From: JAITWN01 sp964581365
GTDB taxonomy: Bacteria > Pseudomonadota > Gammaproteobacteria > SZUA-140
DNA length: 28,159 nt
Assembly: GCA_964581365.1 (NCBI GenBank)
Contig: CAZOOF010000026.1
Span: 1-28,159, forward strand
Reading direction: 5' to 3'
The notes below the pieces were generated by a model that worked only from the letters and a program-made list of their open reading frames with translations, was not told the origin of the DNA and did not search any database. Position 1 is the stretch's first letter; each line of letters begins with the position of its first letter. The translations under genes were made by a program, and so were the position numbers. Below, one piece after another: positions 23,525 through 28,159 of the stretch.

Positions 23525-24331
23525 TCAGTCCCATGTCAGATCGAGGGTGACACTGATCGGGCAGTGGTCACTGCCCTGCACCTCGGCGTGGATTTCAGCT
23601 GCGACAACCGCCGGTCGCAGCACGGCTGAGACCAGAATGTAGTCGATGCGCCAGCCAACGTTGCGCGCCCGGGCGTTGGCGAAGCGACTCCAGTAGGTAT
23701 AGTGCCCCTTGCCCGCGGTGAAGATCCGGAATGTATCCACGAACCCGGCCTCGATCAGCCGCGATAAACCTTCCCTTTCCTCATCGGTAAAGCCCTTGCG
23801 GCCCCGGTTCGGACCCGGATTGGCGAGATCGAGTTCGGTATGCGCGACGTTGAGATCGCCGCAGATGATCACCGGCTTGCTGCGTTCGAGCTGCTTGCAC
23901 CAGGCAAGGAACGCCGGATCCCATTGACGGTGACGAAGCGCCAGACGACTGAGATCGTCTTTGGCGTTCGGCGTATACGCCGTCACCAGATAGAACGATC
24001 CGAACTCGGCGGTAATCAGCCGGCCTTCGTCGGCGGCATTGCGTTGCAGCTCATCGGTCAGATCGTAGCTGCTGGCAAAATCCGTCGGGAATCCGTAGCC
24101 GATGGAAAGCGGCTGCTGCCGGCTGAATATCGCGGTTCCGGAATAGCCCTTGCGAACAGCCGCATGCCAGTACTCATGGTACCCGGACAGATCCGTCTCC
24201 ACCTGTCCCCGCTGCGCCTTCGTCTCCTGCAGGCACAGGATGTCAGGCGCATGCTGCTCGATGAAAGGCAGAAAAGCCCCGCGACGCAGCAGACCGCGAA
24301 GTCCATTGACGTTCCAGGAATAGATTTTCAT
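23525..24331 (-). CDS. xthA: Exodeoxyribonuclease III
   Basis: 268-residue AP endonuclease/3'-5' exonuclease of base excision repair. Family motifs are in order: MKIYSWNVNGLRG, the metal-binding glutamate in LCLQETKAQRG, YTPNAKDDLSR, the catalytic GDLNVAHTELDLANP, WRIDYILVS and the C-terminal GSDHCPISVTLDL. Length is normal. Start ATG 24331 is fixed by the universal MKIYSWNVNG; the frame extends upstream without family support and through a repeat. No Shine-Dalgarno precedes it, only the pyrimidine-rich edge of the inverted repeat. Convergent with the ABC exporter, 48 nt apart. Confidence 0.95.
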   Translation of the reverse strand: MKIYSWNVNGLRGLLRRGAFLPFIEQHAPDILCLQETKAQRGQVETDLSGYHEYWHAAVRKGYSGTAIFSRQQPLSIGYGFPTDFASSYDLTDELQRNAADEGRLITAEFGSFYLVTAYTPNAKDDLSRLALRHRQWDPAFLAWCKQLERSKPVIICGDLNVAHTELDLANPGPNRGRKGFTDEEREGLSRLIEAGFVDTFRIFTAGKGHYTYWSRFANARARNVGWRIDYILVSAVLRPAVVAAEIHAEVQGSDHCPISVTLDLTWD

Positions 24332-24340
24332 AGCAATGCA

Positions 24341-24430
24341 GAGTAAAGAGAAAACAAGAAAGAGAAAAGCAGCACGCGGAAGCGGACGGCTTACATCTCT
24401 TACTTCCATCTTTCCACGTTCCTCTTTTGT
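24341..24430. repeat. AG/TC-rich inverted repeat, copy C (upstream of xthA)
   Basis: AG-rich left arm (24341-24370, with GAGTAAAGAGAAAAC and AAGAAAGAGAAAAGC), a GC-richer centre with GCGG and GACGG (24371-24392), and a TC-rich right arm (24393-24430). The right arm on the minus strand reads GGAACGTGGAAAGATGGAAG, matching copy A at 16 of 20 positions. It ends 9 nt from the xthA start codon. The centre is shared with copy B, which indicates common descent and not mere low complexity. Confidence 0.65.
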
Positions 24431-24542
24431 CTGCTGCAATTGACAGCTTTCATTGTGACTTCCGTCATCGCGTCGCAGACTGGGTCGCATGTTACCCAAC
24501 CCCGGCGATGCGGCCACCAGCCGCCCGGCAAGGAGACGAATC

Positions 24543-25127
24543 ATGACCAGACTGAAAGCAGCCGTCCTCTCCGCAGGACTGATCGCTCCCTGGGGCGCGT
24601 TCGCGCAGGACCTGAACTACAACTATCTGCAGGGCGCCGTTTCCTTCTATCCCGGCTTCGAGGATCAGGACTTCATAGGCGTCGACGCGCGCGGCTCGGT
24701 GCTAATGACCGAAGACATCTTCATCTTCGGCGGCCTCAAGTTCATGACCGATGATGTCGACCTCACCGCCGGCCATGTAGGGGCTGGCTACCGTTTCAGC
24801 CTCGACCGAGGCACGGATGTCTATGGCGGCGTCACGCTGGAATACCAGGAAGTCGAAGCCAAGATCATCGATCCCGATTCGCTGACCAGCACCGTCACAC
24901 TGTCCGATGACGACACCAGCATGGGCGTCCGCGGCGGCCTGCGGCACATGCTGATGAGAGATCTCGAAGTCGCGGGCGAAGTCAGATATGTCGCCGGCGA
25001 TCTCGACTACGTCGGCTTCGCCGCCAGCGCCCAGTACTTTCTCAACCGCCAGATCGGTCTGATCGGCGAGATCGATATCTACGACGGTGAAATGGGTATC
25101 AATGCGGGCGCGAGAATGAACTTCTGA
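24543..25127 (+). CDS. Small outer-membrane beta-barrel protein
   Basis: 194 residues with a signal peptide (MTRLKAAVLSAGLIAPWGAF, cleavage probably after AFA before QDLNY). The mature protein alternates hydrophobic and polar residues in about eight strands, separated by acidic loops, and ends in phenylalanine (GARMNF), the usual outer-membrane assembly signal. It resembles OmpA/OmpW-sized barrels, but I cannot assign a family or ligand. A clear AAGGAGA ribosome-binding site sits 6-7 nt before ATG 24543. A TTGACA at 24440-24445 is upstream but lacks a good -10. Two hairpins follow the gene. Confidence 0.85.
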   Translation: MTRLKAAVLSAGLIAPWGAFAQDLNYNYLQGAVSFYPGFEDQDFIGVDARGSVLMTEDIFIFGGLKFMTDDVDLTAGHVGAGYRFSLDRGTDVYGGVTLEYQEVEAKIIDPDSLTSTVTLSDDDTSMGVRGGLRHMLMRDLEVAGEVRYVAGDLDYVGFAASAQYFLNRQIGLIGEIDIYDGEMGINAGARMNF

Positions 25128-25134
25128 GCGCGAG

Positions 25135-25158
25135 GCGCCGCGAACATCGTCGCGGCGC
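25135..25158. terminator. Hairpin 1 between convergent genes
   Basis: GCGCCGCGA (25135-25143) and TCGCGGCGC (25150-25158) form a perfect 9-bp stem with a 6-nt loop, 7 nt after the stop codon of the beta-barrel gene. No T-run on either strand. It probably marks the 3' end for one or both converging transcripts. Confidence 0.5.
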
Positions 25159-25169
25159 AGAGGGGACGG

Positions 25170-25190
25170 CGGCGGTGCCGGGCACCGCCG
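25170..25190. terminator. Hairpin 2 between convergent genes
   Basis: CGGCGGTGC (25170-25178) and GCACCGCCG (25182-25190) form a perfect 9-bp stem with a 3-nt loop, 10 nt downstream of the DUF4198 gene's stop codon on the minus strand. No T-run. With hairpin 1 it fills the 72-nt gap. Confidence 0.5.
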
Positions 25191-25199
25191 TCGCAGCAG

Positions 25200-25898
25200 C
25201 TATAGCGTGAAGGTCAGGCTGGCGGTCAGCGCGAGTGCATCGGTACCGGGGTCGTTCTCCAGCGGCACTCTGTAAATGGCTTGGATGTACTGGAAACCAG
25301 GCTCGTTGATCGGCAGCGTCACCTTCCCCTCATCATCGGTGATGTAGAGATCCATACTGCCCATGATCTCGATCTCCGCATCCGCCAGAGGTTTCGAGTC
25401 GTACAACAGCTGCACCTGCAGCTCGTCTCCCGGCTTCATCGTCAGCGGATTGGCAAGCGGAACGATCTCCAGCAGCACGCCGGCCGGCTTCGCCACAACC
25501 TCGCCCCAGGACACCAGCGTCTTGTGGAGCATGCGTTCATGGGCGGAGAACAAATAACCAGGCACCTCGCTCTTCGGCCTGTTGACGCTCTCCTCGTCCG
25601 CCGTCTCGGTCCAGACACCGTGATCGAAATCGACGATGATCACGGCGGTGCCCGAGGCTGGGCGCAGGGTCATCTCTCCATCACGCACCTGGCTCCAGAG
25701 GGTCTGCCGCTCGCCATCCTTGCCAATCCCATACGCTTCCTGGACGCGCGCGGGGTCATAAGGTTCGGGCTCGCCCGGATGACCGAAGACCAGCCGCATG
25801 CCGTTTTCCGCAGGCTCCAGCCAGACGTCATGGGCCCAGGCCTGCAGCGTCATAACGGAAAAGAGCAGCACAGCCCCGCAACACTTCTTCAACATCAT
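25200..25898 (-). CDS. Periplasmic DUF4198 domain protein
   Basis: 232 residues with a signal peptide (MMLKKCCGAVLLFSVMTLQA, cleavage near AWA before HDVWLEP). The mature start HDVWLEP is typical of DUF4198, a periplasmic family often found with nickel/cobalt uptake systems. The C-terminal half, from about residue 140, looks like an Ig-like carrier-type domain (EIVPLANPLTMKPGDELQVQ, then ITDDEGKVTLPI). The N-terminal HD motif could bind metal. Start ATG 25898 follows GAGGGG at good spacing. An AT-rich palindrome covers its predicted promoter. No uptake transporter lies beside it here, so the metal link is only by family. Confidence 0.85.
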   Translation of the reverse strand: MMLKKCCGAVLLFSVMTLQAWAHDVWLEPAENGMRLVFGHPGEPEPYDPARVQEAYGIGKDGERQTLWSQVRDGEMTLRPASGTAVIIVDFDHGVWTETADEESVNRPKSEVPGYLFSAHERMLHKTLVSWGEVVAKPAGVLLEIVPLANPLTMKPGDELQVQLLYDSKPLADAEIEIMGSMDLYITDDEGKVTLPINEPGFQYIQAIYRVPLENDPGTDALALTASLTFTL

Positions 25899-25947
25899 GA
25901 GTCCCCTCTGGTTCGCACGATCCCGAGCGCCTTAGCGTCGATCGACA

Positions 25948-25977
25948 TATTATTGCATAATACTTCCTAAGGACCAA
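25948..25977 (-). promoter_or_regulatory. Promoter of the DUF4198 gene with overlapping palindromic operator
   Basis: Minus strand TTGGTC (25972-25977), a 17-nt spacer and AATAAT (25949-25954) preceded by TGC form an extended -10 promoter. The perfect inverted repeat TATTATTGCATAATA (25948-25962; 6-bp arms, 3-nt centre) covers the -10. That placement is typical of repressor operators; the regulator is unknown. Confidence 0.5.
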
Positions 25978-26013
25978 GGACGCGTCCGTTCGCGCTACTC
26001 CTTCTGCCAGGAC

Positions 26014-26478
26014 TCACTTGCGCTCGTAAACGCCGGTCATGCGCGCCCGGCTGAGGACATGCGGATGCAGCGCCAGTTCCAGGTCACGAACGCTCGCGCG
26101 GGGCGAAATATCGAGCCGGGCCACATCGAGAGCCAGGACCTGGAAGCGGTAATGGTGCGGTCCATGGCCTTTCGGCGGACAGGGGCCGCCATAGCCGCGC
26201 TTGCCGAAGTCGTTCGTCACCTGCAGTGCGCCCAGATCAGCGGCATCCTCCTCGGAAAACCCTTCATCGACATGCGTCAGCTCCGGCGGCAGATTGCACA
26301 CTCCCCAGTGCGCGAATGTTCCGCCGGGGGCATCGGGATCGTCGACGATGATTGCCAGGCTGAGCGTTCCCCGCGGCAGTCCGCTCCAGGCGAGATGCGG
26401 AGAACGATCCTTGCCTTCGCAGGTATACATGTCCGGAATAGGGGAATTGTCGGAGAAGCTTTCACTATGCACTTCCAT
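26014..26478 (-). CDS. YbhB/YbcL family (PEBP, Raf kinase inhibitor-like) protein
   Basis: 154-residue phosphatidylethanolamine-binding-protein family member. Signature stretches are YTCEGKDRSPHLAW, LAIIVDDPDAPGGTFAHWGV, YGGPCPPKGHGPHHYRFQVLAL and the C-terminal LSRARMTGVYER. The ligand-pocket residues DPDAP, the HW pair and GPHHY are conserved. The bacterial role is not established. Start ATG 26478 has a strong AGGAGG 8 nt upstream, which decides it over longer in-frame starts. No signal peptide, so cytoplasmic. Divergent from the ABC transporter. Confidence 0.93.
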   Translation of the reverse strand: MEVHSESFSDNSPIPDMYTCEGKDRSPHLAWSGLPRGTLSLAIIVDDPDAPGGTFAHWGVCNLPPELTHVDEGFSEEDAADLGALQVTNDFGKRGYGGPCPPKGHGPHHYRFQVLALDVARLDISPRASVRDLELALHPHVLSRARMTGVYERK

Positions 26479-26552
26479 GGTGCCAGCCTCCTGCCTCGTG
26501 ACCCGTCCATGCTGCCACATTGCGCCGCGCATGACACGCGGGCCGGCGGCGC

Positions 26553-26581
26553 TTGACAGTCAGGGACGCCAATACTTATGG
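26553..26581 (+). promoter_or_regulatory. Putative promoter of the YadG-like ABC operon
   Basis: A perfect TTGACA (26553-26558) is followed after 17 nt by TTATGG (26576-26581). Initiation near 26588 would give a leader of about 23 nt before ATG 26611. The in-frame ATG at 26578 lies within the -10, arguing against it as the start codon. Confidence 0.5.
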
Positions 26582-26610
26582 TTCAGCGGCAACCTTTTCC
26601 GGATATCGCA

Positions 26611-27381
26611 ATGCCGCCTGCCGCCCTTTCCATCGATCGCCTGGAGAAAACCTACGCCTCAGGCACGGTGGCGCTCAGAGGCGTTTCCCTCGAGGTGCCC
26701 GAAGGGGATTTCTTTGCCCTGCTCGGGCCCAACGGCGCCGGCAAAACGACGATCATCGGCATCGTCGCCGGCCTGGTGACCAAGACCGGCGGCAAGGTAT
26801 CGGTGTTCGGCTACGACATTGATCGTGAACCCGAGCGCGCCAAGGCGCAGATCGGGCTCGTCGGCCAGGAAATCAACTTCAACCCGTTCGAGAAGCCTAT
26901 CGACATCGTGCTGAACCAGGCGGGCTACTATGGCATACCGCGCCGCGCCGCCCTGCCCCGCGCCCGTCGCCTGCTCGAAGATCTCGGACTCGGTGACAAA
27001 ATGGACGAGCGCGCCATGACCTTGTCGGGCGGCATGAAGCGGCGCCTGATGATTGCCCGCGCACTGGTGCACGAGCCGCGCTTCCTGATTCTCGACGAGC
27101 CTACCGCCGGGGTGGATGTGGAACTGCGGCGCGGGATGTGGAACTTCCTGCGCGATCTGGCGCGCAGCGGCGTCACCATTCTGCTCACCACCCACTATCT
27201 GGAAGAAGCTGAGCGCCTGTGCCGTCATGTGGCGATCATCAATCGCGGAGAGATCATCGTCTCGGGCACCATGGACGAGGTGCTGGCGATGCACGACGCC
27301 GCCGAAGCGGGCGGCGGTGATTACAGCGGCGGCCGTCTGGAGGAAGTCTTTCTCCGCCTCACCCGCGGCAACGCATCATGA
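26611..27381 (+). CDS. yadG: ABC transporter ATP-binding protein (YadG-like)
   Basis: 256-residue ATPase of the ABC-2/DrrA-like group, partner of the downstream permease. Walker A is LLGPNGAGKTT, the Q-loop region is LVGQEINFNPFE, the signature LSGGMKRRLMIARALVHEP, Walker B FLILDEPTAGVD and the H-loop TTHYLEEAERLC. It matches E. coli YadG closely through the ATPase core. The C-terminal part is shorter: after GTMDEVLAMHD a short AEAGGGDYSGG linker leads straight to RLEEVFLRLTRG, so roughly 50-60 residues present in YadG are absent (from memory of that sequence). The stop overlaps the permease ATG as ATGA. Confidence 0.92.
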   Translation: MPPAALSIDRLEKTYASGTVALRGVSLEVPEGDFFALLGPNGAGKTTIIGIVAGLVTKTGGKVSVFGYDIDREPERAKAQIGLVGQEINFNPFEKPIDIVLNQAGYYGIPRRAALPRARRLLEDLGLGDKMDERAMTLSGGMKRRLMIARALVHEPRFLILDEPTAGVDVELRRGMWNFLRDLARSGVTILLTTHYLEEAERLCRHVAIINRGEIIVSGTMDEVLAMHDAAEAGGGDYSGGRLEEVFLRLTRGNAS

Positions 27382-28159
27382 ACGGCTACCAGAAGTGGGT
27401 TTCCTTCTACACCATGGTCCGCAAGGACGTGGTGCGGATGTTCCGCATCTGGGTGCAGACTTTCCTGCCGAGCATCATTACCTCTTCGCTCTATTTTATG
27501 ATCTTTGGCAGCATACTCGGGGAGCGCATCGGCCAGGTCCACGGCGTCGACTACATGATCTTCGTGGTCCCCGGGCTGGTCATGCTCTCCATCGTCACCA
27601 ACTCGTACGCCAATACCTCGTTCGTATTCTTTCAGTCCAAGTTCTTCGCCCGTTCCATCGAGGAAATCCTGGTATCACCTACGCCGCCCTGGATCATGAT
27701 CGCCGGTTTCGTCAGCGGCGGCCTGCTGCGCGGAATCATCGTCGGCACCCTGGTGCTGATCGTAGCCCTGCTGTTCACGGGCATGGAGCTCGCCATTTCC
27801 AACCTGGCGGTCATCCTGTTGTTTGGAGTGCTGGCGGCGCTGGTCTTTTCCCTCGCCGGGCTGGTGAACGGAATCTACGCCAGATCGATCGACGGCATTA
27901 ACATCGTCCCCACTTTCGTGCTCACTCCGCTGATCTATCTGGGCGGGGTGTTTTATTCGGTCGATGCCCTGCCGGGCTGGTGGGAGAAGGCTACCTACTT
28001 CAATCCCCTGTTCTACATCATCAACGGCTTCCGCTACGGCTTCCTCGGCACCAGCGACGTCCCGGTGTGGATTTCGATCGCGCTGCTGCTCATTCTCATC
28101 GGCGCGCTGATCGCCATCAACTGGTATCTGATCCGTCGCGGTCTCGGGCTGCGTCAGTA
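27378..28159 (+). CDS. yadH: ABC-2 type transporter permease (YadH-like), 3' edge cut
   Basis: 260 codons visible from ATG 27378 to the window edge; inner-membrane permease of the ABC-2 family. It begins with NGYQKWVSFYTMVRKDVVRM, then RIWVQTFLPSIITSSLYFMI and VPGLVMLSIVTNSYANTSFV. The family motif PTFVLTPLIYLGGVFYSVDA follows, then NPLFYIINGFRYGFLG. Six hydrophobic helices are visible. The last full codons read RGLGLRQ followed by TA, and E. coli YadH ends in a similar RGxGLR, so the stop codon is probably cut after two bases. Substrate unknown. ATGA overlap couples it to the ATPase gene. Confidence 0.93.
   Translation, partial: MNGYQKWVSFYTMVRKDVVRMFRIWVQTFLPSIITSSLYFMIFGSILGERIGQVHGVDYMIFVVPGLVMLSIVTNSYANTSFVFFQSKFFARSIEEILVSPTPPWIMIAGFVSGGLLRGIIVGTLVLIVALLFTGMELAISNLAVILLFGVLAALVFSLAGLVNGIYARSIDGINIVPTFVLTPLIYLGGVFYSVDALPGWWEKATYFNPLFYIINGFRYGFLGTSDVPVWISIALLLILIGALIAINWYLIRRGLGLRQ

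Noticed and set aside
24440..24475. Promoter for the beta-barrel gene at TTGACA 24440-24445
   Set aside because: No acceptable -10 hexamer lies 16-18 nt downstream (region reads CCGTCATC).
26578..26610. Upstream ATG at 26578 as start of the YadG-like gene
   Set aside because: It lies inside the predicted -10 box of a promoter with a perfect TTGACA, so it would not be in the mRNA.
1..28159. CRISPR array, prophage, insertion sequence or rRNA
   Set aside because: No regularly spaced direct repeats, no transposase, integrase or phage genes, and no rRNA-like sequence were seen.

Overview
The window reads as GC-rich chromosomal DNA from a gammaproteobacterium. The left half is a conserved housekeeping block of that class on the minus strand (carA-carB-greA, rlmE-ftsH-folP-glmM-tpiA-secG-tRNA-Leu(GAG)-nuoA-nuoB), with yhbY on the plus strand. 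Protein sequences (FtsH, RlmE, GlmM, YqiB/DUF1249, YadGH) fit Gammaproteobacteria outside the enterics. I cannot place the genus. I see no phage, insertion sequence, CRISPR array, rRNA or classical defence island.

Layout. Positions 1-7000 hold, in transcription order on the minus strand, rlmE, ftsH, folP, glmM, tpiA, secG, tRNA-Leu and the start of the nuo operon (nuoA complete, nuoB cut by the window edge). yhbY (7029-7325, plus) faces greA across a GC-rich palindrome. carA-carB-greA occupy 7403-12355. Upstream lie a DUF1249 gene and an envelope/membrane cluster: mgtE, a VanZ-like gene, a 55-residue membrane protein, an NfeD-type membrane protease and its slipin partner. To the right (17454-28159) are mixed single genes: a nucleoside-diphosphate-sugar-epimerase-like protein, a 727-residue EF-hand membrane protein, a secreted lysozyme-like protein, an ABC exporter, an exonuclease III, a small outer-membrane beta-barrel, a periplasmic DUF4198 protein, a PEBP-family protein and a YadG/YadH-type ABC transporter.

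Functional links. carAB makes carbamoyl phosphate. FolP, GlmM and TpiA serve folate, peptidoglycan-precursor and central carbon metabolism. FtsH and SecG act at the membrane. NfeD and slipin are a known protease/scaffold pair whose genes overlap or nearly touch. No single pathway connects the right half.

Most interesting unexplained structure: (1) a family of AG-rich/TC-rich inverted repeats (3371-3434, 11111-11226, 24341-24430, and a degenerate one near 12921), each sitting 9-20 nt upstream of a minus-strand start codon that lacks a clear Shine-Dalgarno sequence; (2) a long mgtE leader with mutually exclusive stems that can free or hide the ribosome-binding site; (3) several genes whose -10 box lies only 7-9 nt before a possible start codon, suggesting leaderless mRNAs; (4) a perfect 13-bp hairpin inside the 5' end of folP; (5) the uncharacterised EF-hand membrane protein.
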